DNA from: Doryteuthis pealeii
Taxonomy: Eukaryota; Mollusca; Cephalopoda; Myopsida; Loliginidae
NCBI GenBank assembly: GCA_023376005.1
Contig: CM042145.1
Location: forward strand, 94,808,322-94,872,321
Direction: 5' to 3'
Length of the DNA stretch: 64,000 nucleotides
The position numbers were made by a program, and so were the translations under genes. Position 1 is the first letter of the stretch, and every line of letters starts with the position of its first letter. The notes beneath the pieces are model-generated. The model saw only the letters and a program-made list of their open reading frames with translations, was not told the origin of the DNA and did no database searches. This document shows, one piece after another, positions 51,805 through 64,000 of the stretch.

Positions 51805-51840
<36 letters not shown>
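51785..51840. repeat. (CT)n microsatellite
   Basis: Mirror of the GA tract at 45,755. Confidence 0.95.
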
Positions 51841-51849
51841 AAGTTAACA

Positions 51850-52135
51850 GTGGATCCTCAATCATCATTATCACCATCACCATCAAGGCGTACGACAGCA
51901 TGGATTTCCTTGAGGCTCCTACGTCATCTGTCCGTGTCAAACTATTACGTCCTGTAGACGGCAATACAGTGTCTCATTACACGGTTTGGTGAATGTAAGG
52001 TTTTGTAGGTCGGCAATCCTGACGTATCGATATGTAGAAGTCATAGGAGAAGGTAGCTTATGTGGTCGTCCTTATCACCGCAGTTTCCAGTAATGTCTTA
52101 GCCGTCTTTTTGGCTGTTTTCAGATGTGAGATAAA
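51850..52135 (-). pseudogene. RTE 3' end (mirror of 45,465-45,745)
   Basis: (ATC)n tail at 51,865-51,885, then the reverse complement of the RTE C-terminus. Confidence 0.55.
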
Positions 52136-52309
52136 TATCCGTACAAGGTGGTACTTTATGGTGTTGATTTCTTCAATGATAGATAGATTACAATGTTTCG
52201 AACACATGACAAGGCTACAGGAGGGATGAAATGAGTACTAATGAGTAAGGAGGCTCTAAAGGAAAGACTATCAAGATGACTTTTATGTAACAAGATACAC
52301 AAATAAATC

Positions 52310-52835
52310 ACACACACACACGTGCGCACACACCCCTACACACACACACACACACACACATATAAATATAATAGTATATTATATAATATATGTATATATT
52401 ATATCAAAACATATATCAAACATCTTCCCTGAGGAAGGCCCTTTTCTTTGTATACTTTTAAAGAATTTATATTTTTCTATTATATTTTATCTAGTATTTA
52501 AAATAGTAATAAATAGAATACAATGTGTACATGGACAAACTCTCGGCCAAAACACGTGTTTAGTGATTTCATTAACATTTATCCATCAACATTTTCTTTC
52601 CTTCATTCTTTTATCTTTTGAACATAATATTATAATATATATATAATATATTATATAATATAGAGAGAGAGCAGATGAGAGAGAGATGAGAGAGAGATTA
52701 CCAGGAAGAGATAGATAGAACTGATATACATATATATATAATATAATATGATAATATTTCTAGAGAGAGAGGAGAGAGAGAGAAGAGAGGAGAGAGAAGA
52801 AGAAAGAAGAAAGAGAGAGAGAGAGACTTAAACTG
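52310..52835. repeat. CA, TA and GA microsatellite cluster
   Basis: Mirror of 44,740-45,250, with many interruptions. Confidence 0.85.
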
Positions 52836-53414
52836 AGAAATAGGCCAGAGAAAGAGACACGAGTGAGTGGATAGAGAGAAACAAGAGAATGAGACAAAGA
52901 TGGCGAGAAAGAAAAATTGATATGGACGGACTGGAACTAAGCTAGATGATTAATAGATGGAGTAAGATAAATACATACATACATACATACATACTACTAT
53001 GCTTATATTTGCAAATGTTAGGATGTTAATAATGGGTTCTGTCACATTTAACAAATAAGTACTATATGCTTGTCATGTTTATTGAGAGCTATGTAAATAT
53101 ATTTTGGTAGTGCCAGTTCTATTACTAGAAAGTAGGTGGCATTTTTCCTTAAGGATGTGTCGATCACTTTTCTCTAGACGGTTTCAAGTGGTATCTGAAT
53201 GGATAAGTGTGTGTGAGTGTGTGGTGGTTGAGTGGTGAAACATCTTGAAAATAATGCCTGTGTTACAGAATTGACCCATACAATTGCGTGGAACTGCCTA
53301 TCAATAACAGGCAATTTAGTCGATTTGGAGATGATTCCTGCAAGTCTAACAACATGAAAAGAAGTAGATGGCTCTCCGTCTTGACCAGATTTGCTTTTAG
53401 TCGTTATATTAGGT

Positions 53415-54122
53415 CACGTTGGCTGGTAGAAGGAAATGGCGGCAGAAGGGGAACAAAATGGAAGAGACAAAAGGAGGATATGGAAAGAAAAGTAAAATAG
53501 ATGGTGAATGAAGAGGGTGAAGGAAGAGGGTGAAGGAAGGGGTGAAGGAAGGAAGGAAGCAGGCCTCTTAAGAAGAAGAAAGAAGAAAAGAAGAGAAGAA
53601 GATATAATAAGAAAGAAGAGGGAAAGCAAAGAAGAATAGTAGGTTAGATTAAGGGACGAGAATGTTATGTATAAAAGTAAGAGGGAATAGAAGAAAAATG
53701 GACTAGTGCGCAAATGAAGGAACAGAAAAGAAAGAAAGAAAGAGAGAAATGAAGATAGACGTACGAAAGAGAAGACAAATGAAAGAATCTAGCCATTTTA
53801 AAGAAAGAGGCAAGTAATGAAAGAAGAAATGTTTGAAAGAAGAAGGAAGAAGTAAAACATGAAGAAAAAGATAGACGACGAATGAAGAAGGGGAATTAAG
53901 GGAAATAATATAGGCTATGAAAAACGAGACTGAAATAAAAAGGAAAATATGTTTCGAAAGAAGAGAGGAAAGGAAGAAAGAAGGAAGAAAAGAGAAATAA
54001 ATGTAGAAAAGAATTGCGACAGTACTCAAAAATAAATGAAATAGAAGGAAAAGAAGAAAGAAAAGAAAGAGCAAGAAAAGAGAAAAGAATGGCGAAGCTT
54101 AGAAAAATAAATGAATAGAGGA

Positions 54123-54154
<32 letters not shown>

Positions 54155-55075
54155 AGAAGAAAGAAAGAAAAAGAAAAGAGAAGAATTGCGAAGACTTAGA
54201 AATATAAATGAAATAGAAAGAAAGAAAAAAAAGAAGAAAGAAAGAAGGAAAGAAAAGAGAAAGAAATAAGAAACGAGAAAGAATTGCAAGACTTAGGAAA
54301 ATAAATGAATAAAAGAGTAATGAAGAAAGAAGAACGAAAGAAGAAAAAAGAAAGAAAGACAAAGGGAATCGAAAAAAAAAGCATAGAAATAATATGAAAT
54401 AGAAAGAAAAAGAAAGAAAGGAAAGAGAAATATTGGAAGACTTAGAAAATGAAATAGAAGAGAAAGAAGAGAAGAAGAGAAAAAAGAAAGAACGAAAAGC
54501 AGACGTAAAAAAAAAACATGAGAAAAATAAAATGAAATAGAAAGAAGAAAGAAAAGTAAGAAAGAAAGACAAGGAATCGTAAAAGAAAGACGTAGAAAAA
54601 ATGAAATTAGAGAAGAAAGAAAGAAAAGAAAGAAAGAGAAAGAAAAATATACAGTCATAAAGAAAAAGAAACGTAAAGGTAATAGAATTGTTTAAAAGAA
54701 TTGCGAAGATCTCAAAAAATAAAATAAATGTAAATAGAAAGAAAGAAAGAAAGAGACAGCAGACAGACGAGCAGAGTGATGGAGAAGAAAGAGGAAGAAC
54801 AAAGAATCCCACAACGACAAAAAAAAAAGAGAAAATAAAGACTTAATTAAGAAAGAAGAGTAAATGCCGACGTAGACACTAATGACTAAGGAAAACCAGA
54901 GAAAACAGACCAAACAAACAAACAAAAAGAATAAGATAAAAAGAAGAAAAAAAAAGAAAGAAAAAAAACGATAACCACCGGATTATGAAATTGAAGTAAG
55001 TAACTAACAAGGAGATAAAACAATGCAAAAAAACAAAAACAAAAACAATAAAAAATAACACCGAAAGAATAGAAA
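53415..55075. repeat. Polypurine region (mirror of 42,390-44,150)
   Basis: GAAA repeats with 'AGACTTAGAAAAATAAATGAAATAG' words at roughly 100-120 bp spacing. Confidence 0.9.
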
Positions 55076-55589
55076 AGAATGATGGGAGTTTGGTGGTATG
55101 AAGAGGAGTGTCCTAATAAGTGGCAACCAGGTTATTCATGACTGTGATACGTGTGTGCCGAATATAGAAACGGGCATTGAACTGACCAGTTGATGGCCTG
55201 GCTCGAATTGCCACTACTACTGAGCGTGGGCGGATGCGAGTAGTATGTCTCTCCATCGTTATGCGACTGGAACGCATTGAATGCGTCAAAACAACTGGGA
55301 GTCTTTTCGGTTTTCGTACGGGCGAAAAAAATCAAGATAAAAGAACAAAGAGATAGTGTTTACTGGTCAGCAGCCAAAATGGATAAGAGCAAGCATAGGA
55401 GTTTTGCAAAAATAAATAGATATTCGTGTCCGGGGACTTTGTTAGATATGGAGAAAGTGATTCCTAATTTGCACAAGTAGAAGTGTTACGCCATTTTTTC
55501 TACCTAATTCCCCTTCAGCACTCTCCTTCATCTCTCTCTGTCTCTATTTTTTTCCTGATTCTCTCTCCTCCCTCTCTCTTTGTTCTCCT

Positions 55590-55905
55590 CTCTCTCCAAC
55601 ACACACACACACATCACACAAAACACATCACGTCACACACGCACATACAGTACACCACACACATACAGACACATACACAAACATAACACACACACACCAT
55701 AAACGCACTCAAGCTCTATTCCTCAGTGCGTCGAATTCATTTACTGCATCATATAATTTAACAGTATAGGTGAGACGTCCAATTCATGGGGAAAGGGTAG
55801 CAAGCTAGTCTCGCACGTGTGGTAAGGTATGCTCACTGTGCGTGTGTGTATGTAAGGCGCATGTGGTGTGTGTGTGGTGTGTGTGTGTATCGCTTGACCC
55901 CCCTT
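55590..55905. repeat. CA/GT microsatellite cluster (mirror of 41,495-41,885)
   Basis: CA at 55,600-55,700 and GT at 55,843-55,890. Confidence 0.85.
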
Positions 55906-56034
55906 AAAAAGCGGACTTCAATGTTTAGTTTAAAAATTATATTATCTGTGTTATAGACTATAATGTATAACAACATACACACAGATGCGCGCGCACACCA
56001 GCATGGACCCAGGAAAGGACATTATGTAAGGGTT

Positions 56035-56250
56035 ATTCGTAGGAAAATGGTCATCTGCGTGAACGAGTTCAATCACGTACGAGGTGGTTTGCATTTCACA
56101 TAGCGCTAAATACCGCGTGTGTATGTAAGATCCACCTATTTTCCTACCAGCAGAAGGCAGACGGAGTCTTTAACTTGATATGGCAACAGCTAATGGAGAA
56201 AGAAAAACTCTGAATTTCAAACCCTGTTTAAATCCGCTAAGAAAATTAAC
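56035..56250 (+). mobile_element. SINE family B (mirror of 41,240-41,460)
   Basis: 'GAGTTCAATCACGTACG', 'GCATTTCACATAGCGC', 'AACTCTGAATTTCAAACCCTGTTTAAATCC'. Confidence 0.75.
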
Positions 56251-56640
56251 GTTGTTGTCACATCCTGCTCATTGGGGAATGGTTAGGTTTGATAATCTTG
56301 AAGTTTATCACACTTGTCACATATTTTCTCAAGTTATTTTTATTCTTTTATGAAAATAAAGAATAAAACGTTTTTCTAATACAGAATTATATTCTTGGTT
56401 TATACAGTGAGGCTTTTCAATAAATTTTCTGATGAATAGTCTAGTGCGCGTGTGTCTGTGAATGCATTTCGTGAAGATTTCGGATATAAAATATCCACAA
56501 TAACTTTGAAACAATATTTTTAGACCTGTGGATATACCAGCAGTATAATTATTTAATAATTACATCGTTTGATATGTTACTAAGAACTATTGAAAATGTT
56601 GAATAAGTAAATAATCTTGAATTTTTTAGAATCTTCTGTT

Positions 56641-56745
56641 CCCCCCACACCCCCCCCCCCTCCCCCCTCTCTCTCTCCTCTCTCTTCTCGCTCTCGCTCT
56701 TCACCCTCTTTCTCTCTCTCGGCCCTCGCTCTCACTCACTCTTTT
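56641..56745. repeat. C-run and (CT)n tract
   Basis: Mirror of 40,795-40,862 but with CCCCCC, C10 and CCCCCC runs that the left arm lacks. Confidence 0.85.
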
Positions 56746-57059
56746 CTTCTTCTGTTCCTTCTTTTCAAACTTTTCATTATTATATCATGTTATGCCATTC
56801 GTGCACCAAACCCACTCTCTGTCTTTCGCCACATTCTCTTTCTTTATGATAAAACTGGAATGGTCATTATTTAGCTGAGGTGGACCGACCCCATGTTAAT
56901 ACAGGATTCCATTTTTGCATTTAATCTTGGACGATTTGGACAGTCTATTGTTTAACCAGAGGTGTTGCAACGACACGTGGTGAAGATTAAGGCACAGCCG
57001 TATAATTTATAGTTGGATTTTCATGATTTTTTAATCATTTTAAAGTTTAACTTCTATTT

Positions 57060-57510
57060 ATTTTCTAACACAATCGCAATTTCGTCGATGCCTTTTTCGC
57101 AGGCCTGTAGCAGTTTTGTATGCCCATGTCAATACCAGTAGCGCCATGGTTGTGGAAGCGTGGAATCTCGTGTCGTCGTCGTCGCAAAATCTCTACAGCA
57201 GTTGCGGACGCTTTTCGATATCCTGTGGCTCGTCATACACTTCCGTTAATAGGAATGAATTTCAATCGTTTCATGCCTTTGCGTTCAAAAAACCGCAATA
57301 TTGCTGAAACTTAACAATGTGCGGTAGCGTAACGCGGAAATCTCCATCAGAAATGGCTGCCAAACTGAGCGTGCCGAGAGGTGCGCGCAGGACAGGCGCG
57401 CAGCAGAACAGGCGCGCGCATGTACAGGCGCAGATACAGAGGCAACAAACACAACAACGTTTTGCCAATAGCCGCACGAAAATTTCTTGCATTTCAGGCG
57501 CTTGAAGACT
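57060..57510 (+). other. Mirror of unrecognised 40,000-40,480
   Basis: Same sequence inverted; frames broken differently. Family unknown. Confidence 0.25.
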
Positions 57511-57604
57511 TTAGCTTTGTTGTATCCCTTCTAAGTTTGCTTTCGTTCTGTTTGAGTTTTTTTAAAATAATTTATTGTATGTTTTTTTTATTAACTGATT
57601 ATAA

Positions 57605-58480
57605 TTGTGGTAATCAAGTTTGTAGAATTATATTATTTGGATTATGCGGACCTATTGTCCATCATCTTCGATTGTTTCTGTACACGTTTCGTCGATGTCC
57701 CCTCCGGCCTTTCTTCAGGTATTTTCTTATCGGACTCGGGAAAGTCTTCTCGAACTGCGAAAGCTTCTTTCGGACTCGGGAACCTTCTATTCGAACCCGA
57801 AGAACCTTCTTGTCGTATCGGGAAGCCATAACGGAACTTTTGAACCTAGCCCTTTATTTAGTCCTTGTTTTTGGTGGGTATGGGGGTAATAACGTTTGGT
57901 CAAAGTTTACATACTTTGGATACAAAATAACTCCCGACTAGTTAATAAGACAAACCTTATAACATCAGCACATGGATACAGTGGTAATAGTTCATAGTAA
58001 AGAAGTACTCCAAAAAGAGGTACACAAATAAAGATTAGACACATTCATGAATTGATACAGATACAGACAAAAGGCACAGACATGAGCTGGAATAGTTCCA
58101 TGCTGTGAGGACTTAAGTAATGTAAGGGGGTGCGGAGCCCCACGAGAGGTTTAGATAAGAATCTACCCATGTGGTCGTGTGCTGAAAACTATAGAGGAGC
58201 GAAAGTGTTTGAAACCGGCGCTTAAATACTGGTGCCTCTAGCGGCATCAATCAAAACTAAAAAGGGGCAAGACAACTCCAAAGGCGAATACAAACTAACG
58301 CTAACAGGGGTATTTATGTTTTCATTCCCCTACGCTAGCTGGGGTCAGGGTTAAGCTGTGTTAATTATCATTCTATGTTACTGCTGCCCCTAACCAGGAT
58401 TAAACCTGCAGTCTAGAGATAACTGCACTTAGACTGTCTTAACCCAATTCCTTATCCCAAGACTATGTGTCCAAAATTCC
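57605..58480 (-). mobile_element. SINE family E, long form (mirror of 39,070-39,940)
   Basis: 'TACACGTTTCGTCGATGTCCC', 'TTCTTCAGGTATT', repeated 'CGGACTCGGGAA' words, and head near 58,460. Confidence 0.7.
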
Positions 58481-59299
58481 GAGAAAGATAGATAAAGTTT
58501 GTAAAATTCCTTGTCTTATTCTGCTTTTCACTAGTATTTTTTAGAGTCCTTTTTTATTATTCTCACTTAATTTCAATTCTTTTTAAATTTGCAATGGTAT
58601 TTCTTAAACCCTGATGTCGGTGACTAAATCTAGCATATCTGTTTCAAAGCTTTTCTAATAGTTTACCGGTAGCGCAATTTTGAAGTTGTATGTGCTCCTT
58701 AATTTCAAGTTAAACCCGTGTCCTTTAATGAAGAAGAAGAAGAAGAAGAAGAAGAAGAAGAAGAAGAACGAAAGTTTTCCATGATTCTTTGGATGAAGTC
58801 TTCCGTTCTTTTTTTGCAGGAGTAAATCAGGTATTCGGCTTATTATAGGTCTAGGAATATTTTTAGTGATGCCTAAGGTTACTTTATCAATGTCTTGTGT
58901 TTTGGATATTCGGTACTGAGAGTGTGACTAAACACCTGGGATGTGGATTTACGCTATGTAGATGCATTGTCGTATTTTCACGACTCTGTTCCGTTCCAAT
59001 CGATTGCAATATCAGTCTGACGTCCTTTTCGATACAGAAAAGAACGACCAGTTTTAATGAAGATGTCTCTGCACACTCGATTATTAATCTTACGTTCAAT
59101 TCTGGAATTGAAACGGCACAAGTTGTTAAAATCTCCGTGCACAATGGTCTCCAAAGTTAAATACCTAGTTTTTCGCAGGGCGCTGGCAAGCAAAGAATAT
59201 TTTGAGCGGGAATATACTCATCTATACCGGTTTCACCTGCCATCAAGGCGTAAAAGTGGTGAAACCGTGTGTTTTGGGAGTAAAACATTTCTTTTTATA

Positions 59300-59510
59300 A
59301 AGTAGTAAGCGTCAGAGTGGCCTATGTCGAAATCCCATACAGGGAGGGGAGTCCATCCCCTTTTCTCTAGCGCTAAGCCAAGGAATTGGTGTTGCGTATG
59401 GTGAGCGTCACACCTACATCAGCTCCTCACTTGACTGCACAGATCCATGTCTACTCATACGCTAAGTTGGCGAGGCCTGTATTGAACAAGAATCTTTGCG
59501 ATTCCTATAA
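59300..59510 (-). mobile_element. SINE family A (mirror of 38,026-38,235)
   Basis: 'GTGAGCGTCACACCTACATCAGC' and 'CATACGCTAAGTTGGCGAGG'. Confidence 0.7.
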
Positions 59511-59939
59511 TCATATATTTTGAATTTTTTTTCTTTTTCGGTTACTTCCGATGTTAAATCGGCTATTTCCGTGACAATTTAAGCGATTTAACATAAACAG
59601 GAAGTACCGAAAAAAAAAAAATTCAAATATACGGTGTTCTCAACTTCTAAAAAACAGATGATTACAATATCGCCGTGGGAAAGTACTAAAAAACACCTAG
59701 TACGTTCAATTAACTCGTGATGATGGAAATTTTTATTTTCCGAAAAAGTATTCTAGAATTAAAAAAAAAGACAAGTTTAAAAAATATAATTTTCAAGCAC
59801 TTGCCATTGTAAATTGGCCTTCAAAAAATCTTTATATTACACATACACACAATGCTTCAAAGATACTATAAAAAAACCTTTATTATAATATATATATAAA
59901 TTTAAAATATTTTATAAATTATATAAAAATTATATATAG

Positions 59940-60180
59940 TAATAGTCGGTAGAGCGTTCGGCTAGAAACCTGGACCAGGTTCCTAGTTCGATACCAGCCG
60001 CTCGCCGAAGCTTAGCCTATGAGTAGCCACAGGGATCGTGTGTGGTGAAAGTAAGGAGCTGATGGTAGAGTGGGCTTCGCCTCCGACGCAAAAACCGAAG
60101 TGCTCCTGGTCTAGCGCTAGTGAAAAGGGGATAGACCCCTCGTCTGATTGATCTGATACTGACTTTAGGCCACCCGGACG
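59940..60180 (+). mobile_element. SINE family A (mirror of 37,365-37,600)
   Basis: AGTCGGTAGAGCGTTCGGC, TAGTTCGATACCAGCC, body and 'GATACTGACTTTAGGCCACCC'. Confidence 0.8.
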
Positions 60181-60489
60181 ATTTTTATTATAATCTATAT
60201 TATATTGAAGATAGGAGGTGGAGTAAAATCGAGTATGAGGTGAGTTAAAAGAAAGTGAACAAAAATAATTGACTCAGAACTACCAAGCTAGGAAGAGAAA
60301 TATTTCGTCCTTCTGACGTGAAGAAAATCCTCAGTCTGTCTTAATTCAAAGCAAAATACTTATTGCTAACTTCTTCTCTTCTATAAACACAAATGTCGTA
60401 TTTTGCTTTGAATAAAGTACAAAACGAGGATGGTTCTTCGCGTTGGACTTTGTTTGAGTCATTATTGTCACTTTTCTTTTACACCCTCT

Positions 60490-60535
60490 ATATATATATA
60501 TATATATAGTATATATATATATATAATTAATATTA
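60490..60535. repeat. (TA)n microsatellite
   Basis: TA with one AGTATAT break; mirror of 36,982-37,028. Confidence 0.9.
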
Positions 60536-61167
60536 TAACGCAAGTGTGCCAGGCAGATATCACTATAAATTTACTAAATAAACGTGGCAGAGAAAAAGAG
60601 CATGAAAGAAAATAATTGCTAAATGCCGGTCCCACAACAAACTGGAAATAGTGGTATATATCACACAACAAAAAAACCACTCGCTTCGTCAGTCAAAACA
60701 CTGAACAGATCTGACTGAAGCGGTTCAAGCCTGTTTTGGATGGGAACAACGTAGTCCTAAGCAAAACAATAAACTAAAAAAAACAACTTATCTGTGACAG
60801 TGAAGTGAATCAGGACAATTCAAGCAAGTCAAGAAGGAAGTTATCTTTCCAAAATAGCAATCTGACAAATACAATAAAATCCTTTGACACAACACAGAAG
60901 AGTAATTGACAGATAGTCGCTCGTCCATACAAATCAGTTTACATTGGCCATTAGTAGATTTCTGAGAATTCCAAAAATAAATTCATGACAGACTATGAAA
61001 TAATAATGTTAAGCTGTATCCTGGTGGTGATATTCCAGTTCTAGAGCTCTGGGGAAGTGGTGAATAACATCCTTTATTGCAATCACTTCCAGGTTCTTCT
61101 GGTAGTACCTGTTTGGTTCCCTGTAAAAATAACGAAGGTTTTATCTAAACGTAGACACTTAAATAAA

Positions 61168-61326
61168 TTTGTGCGGTAAAAGTGGGGTCCTGATGGTGCG
61201 TTTGGCATTTCATCTCAGACGCAAAAAAACAATTTCTTGTGCAATAGAGAAAGGGAAGTAAGACAACGCCTCGTATTTTGGGAATACCGACAATAGGCTA
61301 CTCCAACCGACTTTACTTACTTGTCG
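61168..61326 (+). mobile_element. SINE family A, degenerate (mirror of 36,185-36,375)
   Basis: TGTGCGGTAAAAGTGGGGTCC, CTCAGACGC and the CCGACTTTACTTAC end. Confidence 0.6.
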
Positions 61327-61689
61327 AGAAAAAGTTGAACAAATTCAAAATTTAGCATCCTATTTAGGGGCTATAAATTAAATGTCAGTGTATTATACCG
61401 AGAATTCTTTTTTTTTTCAGAATTATCGAAGCCCAATTTTTTTTTACGGCGTATTAACACCTTTACAGTTCATTAATATCCGGAACCAAGTCATTTTGAC
61501 AATCAAAGGCTCAAAGTTGATTACAATGCCTAACATTGTTTAAGTAGTCACCCAATTAGTACCTAACGTCTCATCGCTGCTAACTTCGGTTAACTAGTGT
61601 GAACGCAATGACTTTCCATTGACTTGACTGTAATCATAGTTAAGGATATTGTATGTAGGCATGATGATACTCGAATAATTCGAATTAAA

Positions 61690-61945
61690 GGCGCATTTCA
61701 ATGGCTAGGTTGTAGGAAATGGATCTGCGACCCGGTTCAAATCCTGAAACGAAGCTACGTTACAATAGTGCTAATACCTTGGGACAGGGCTTCTATTCCA
61801 ACTACCCCTTCCCCAGCTATTGGCAAATGTAGGCAGACTGGGCTCTTTAAACTTGGTTAGGCACCAGCGTCTAGAGAGATAAATAACTTCGGAATTCAAA
61901 CCAGTTTAAACTCCGTCTAAGGATAGTCCCTAACTCAGAATATAA
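61690..61945 (+). mobile_element. SINE family B (mirror of 35,495-35,760)
   Basis: GGCTAGGTTGTAGGAAATGG head, CCCGGTTCAAATCC B box, body and 'GGAATTCAAACCAGTTTAAACTCC' end. Confidence 0.8.
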
Positions 61946-62439
61946 AAGCTCGGCGCAGTCCTAAATTACGTGATTCTAATTGCAAATACAAAATAAATAA
62001 AATTACAGTAATCAAACACGGATGGAGTCAAAGTTCGCCCTATATACGTATATATTTATAAATGATAGCTTAGATGTGGCAACAGGCCAGAAATTGTGGG
62101 GCACCTAGTGAGAATCGAACTGCACAGACATATGGTTTTCGAGTCTAGCTTGCTAACCATCACCACGCGAGGTGCCCTATATATCAGTATACTTATACAC
62201 GGATATTACGGTACGTGCGCGTGCTGCTTACGTGTTTTGTTTTAAACCCTCACATCCTAATAATTTTATAATTGTCAATTGTTCAACATACTATGAACAG
62301 ACCTGTGTGATTAACTCAAATAACAATTGCTGACTCAGGGAACATCAAGTTTGTTCCTTGTCGCATTTGTCTGACTGACAGTCTTTGTTCTTTCCCTTTA
62401 ATTACGTTCCTTTTCTTAGTCTTATATCTTTTCATACAT

Positions 62440-64000
62440 TTTTAAAGCGTTCTTCTTCTTCTTCTCTCGTCCTTTTCTTCTTCTTCTTCTTCTGCTCTTC
62501 TCTTCTTCTTCTTCTTCTTCTTCTTTTCTCTCGTCTTTCTTCTTCTTCTTCTTCTTCTTCTTTCTTCTTCTTCTCTTCTCTCCGTCTTCTTCTTCTTCTT
62601 CTTCTTCTCTTCTTCTTTTCTTCTTCTCCTTTCCTTCTCTTCTTCTTCTCTTTTCTTTCTCTTCTCTTCTCTCGTCCTTCTTCTTCTCTTTCTTCTTCTT
62701 CTTCTTATTCTCTTCTTCTCTCGTCCTTTCTTCTCTCTCTTCCTTTTCTTTTTTCTTCTTCTCTTCATTCTTCGTTCTTTTTTCTCTTTTCTTCTTCCTT
62801 CGTCTTCTCTCGTCCTTTCTTCTTCTTTTTCTTCTTCTCTTTCTTCTTCTCTCGTTCTTTTCTTCTTCTTCTTCTTCTTCTTCTTCTTCTTCGTCCTTTC
62901 TTCTTCTTCTTCTTCTTCTTTTTCTTTTTCTCTCTTTCTTCTTCTTCTTTTTTCTTTTCTCTCTTCTCTTCTTCTCTTCTCTTCTTCTTCTTCTTCTCTG
63001 TCCTTTTTCTCTTCTTCTCTTTTTCTTTTTCTTCTTTCTTCTTCTTCTCTTCTTCTCTCTCTTCTTCTTCTTCTTCTTCTCTCGTCCTTTCTTCTTCTTC
63101 AGTCCTTTCTTCATTCTTCTTTCTTCTTCTTCTTCTTCTTCTTGTTGTGTGGTGGTGGTGGTTCTTCTTCTTTTTCTCTTCTTCTTTGATTTTTATCTTA
63201 TAATATCCGACTGTCTGTCTGTCCCTCTCTCTCTCTCACTCACTTTCTCTCTCCCTTTTCTCTTTCTTCTATCCACTCCTGTCTCCTCTCTCCTCTCTCT
63301 CTCTCTCTCTCTCTTCTCTCTCCTCTCTCTCTCTCTCTTCTTCCTCTTTTCTTTATCTCATTTTGCACTTCTATACCCCAACGAAATTCTCACATAGTTA
63401 CTTAGATTTCTTTAATTACTTTTCCATAAAACATTTGATCTTCTCACCTCTCCATTCCCACTCTCCTCTCTTCTCTCTCTCTCTCTTCTCGTCTCTCCTC
63501 TCTCTCTCTCTCTGTGTTATCTTTCTCTTTTTTTCCTGCTTCATTCTTCCTCTTTTTCTCAAATTTCTTCTTACTTTCTTTTCACTTTAGATTTTCAGGA
63601 ACTTTTTTTCAATAAACTACAATTTTTCTTTGTCTTGTTATTTCGTCTTGCTTTTCATCAATTTTCCTTCTTCTCCTTCTTCTTCTTCTTTTTTTCTCTT
63701 CACCTATCTTCTCTCCCTTCTCCCGTCGTCGTTCTCCTCATTCTCGCTCTCTTCATTCTCTCCTCTCATCCTGGAATTCTACTTCTTCTGTCTTTCTTTC
63801 ACCTTGTTTCTCCTCTAACTTCTTCTCGCCCCCATCACATCCTGTAATTCTTCGTTTTATTCCATCTACCCCATTTTTTATTTCTTCTACTTCATCGTTT
63901 ATCTCCCTTCATCCTCCTTCGTCATATCTCTTCAGCTTCTCCTCCTTCCTCTCCTCCGACTCTTCTCTTCCTCCCATTCTTATCCTGCATCCTCCTTTTT
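62440..64000. repeat. TTC/CT-rich polypyrimidine tract (mirror of 33,428-35,040)
   Basis: Long TTC runs with TCTCGTCC words, then CT (63,220-63,345; 63,455-63,515). Runs to the window edge. Poly-Phe/Ser frames are artefacts. Confidence 0.95.

Larger units (their letters stand above)
48808..64000 (-). repeat. Right arm of giant inverted repeat
   Basis: Reverse complement of 48,751-33,428 throughout, in the same order without rearrangement, and still matching at the window edge. Differences from the left arm are mostly one- to few-base indels even in unique sequence. All features below 64 kb in this arm are mirror images of left-arm features. Confidence 0.93.

Noticed and set aside
54099..54812. 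237-codon Phe/Ser/Leu frame
   Set aside because: Composition artefact of the GAAA region; the mirror arm has differently broken frames.
33428..64000. Long terminal inverted repeats of a giant DNA transposon (Maverick-like)
   Set aside because: Arms meet with only a 56-base loop, leaving no room for an element interior, and no viral-type or transposon genes are present.

Overview
Organism and content. This is eukaryotic, repeat-dominated, AT-rich DNA. No intact protein-coding gene, host exon, rRNA or bona fide tRNA gene could be supported. The mix of tRNA-headed SINEs, Penelope-like element (PLE) pieces with GIY-YIG endonuclease sequence, RTE/LINE 3' ends, mariner and hAT remnants, and very abundant (TA)n, (GT)n, (GA)n and (ATC)n tracts suggests an invertebrate, most likely a mollusc and possibly a cephalopod. 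The species assignment is inference.

Layout. 1-29.9 kb is a graveyard of transposable elements separated by microsatellites: a mariner relic (1.4 kb), PLE 5' pieces (1.8, 13.0 kb) and 3' pieces (8.2, 18.0 kb), RTE/LINE 3' ends (9.1, 9.7, 10.7, 18.9, 23.4, 24.7 kb), SINEs, and several copies of an unclassified 'GGCATGTCAACC' repeat. From about 29.9 kb the sequence reads as noisier: SINE copies carry many single-base indels. From about 33.43 kb to the window end the sequence is one giant inverted repeat: 33,428-48,751 reappears as reverse complement at 48,808-64,000 around a 56-base unpaired loop. The arms differ mainly by small indels and by G/C homopolymer runs present in only one arm. I think this is a fold-back (template plus complement) long-read or assembly artefact, so mirrored features there should be counted once.

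Most interesting biology. Several repeats between 12 and 29 kb carry sequences that fold as type I hammerhead self-cleaving ribozymes: core CTGANGA, stem II, GAAA, short stem III, a UH cleavage site, and a stem I whose two strands match and co-vary between copies. At least four sequence families are present (13.6 and 20.1 kb; 20.55, 20.69 and 21.06 kb; 17.4, 21.35 and 21.5 kb; single copies at 12.4 and 28.8 kb). In two families the ribozyme lies downstream of a tRNA-like Pol III promoter, giving a tRNA head - hammerhead - tail - (TA)n unit. PLE endonuclease and PLE-like ORF-start fragments lie in the same neighbourhood. Hammerheads in PLEs and in animal retrozymes are established; a Pol III-headed hammerhead SINE that exists repeatedly as head-to-head fold-back copies beside (TA)n tracts is the candidate undescribed system here.

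How parts may work together (inference). A PLE (reverse transcriptase plus GIY-YIG endonuclease, favouring AT-rich targets) could mobilise short hammerhead RNAs made by Pol III; self-cleavage would set RNA ends, and snap-back or twin priming during target-primed synthesis would produce the recurrent inverted copies.
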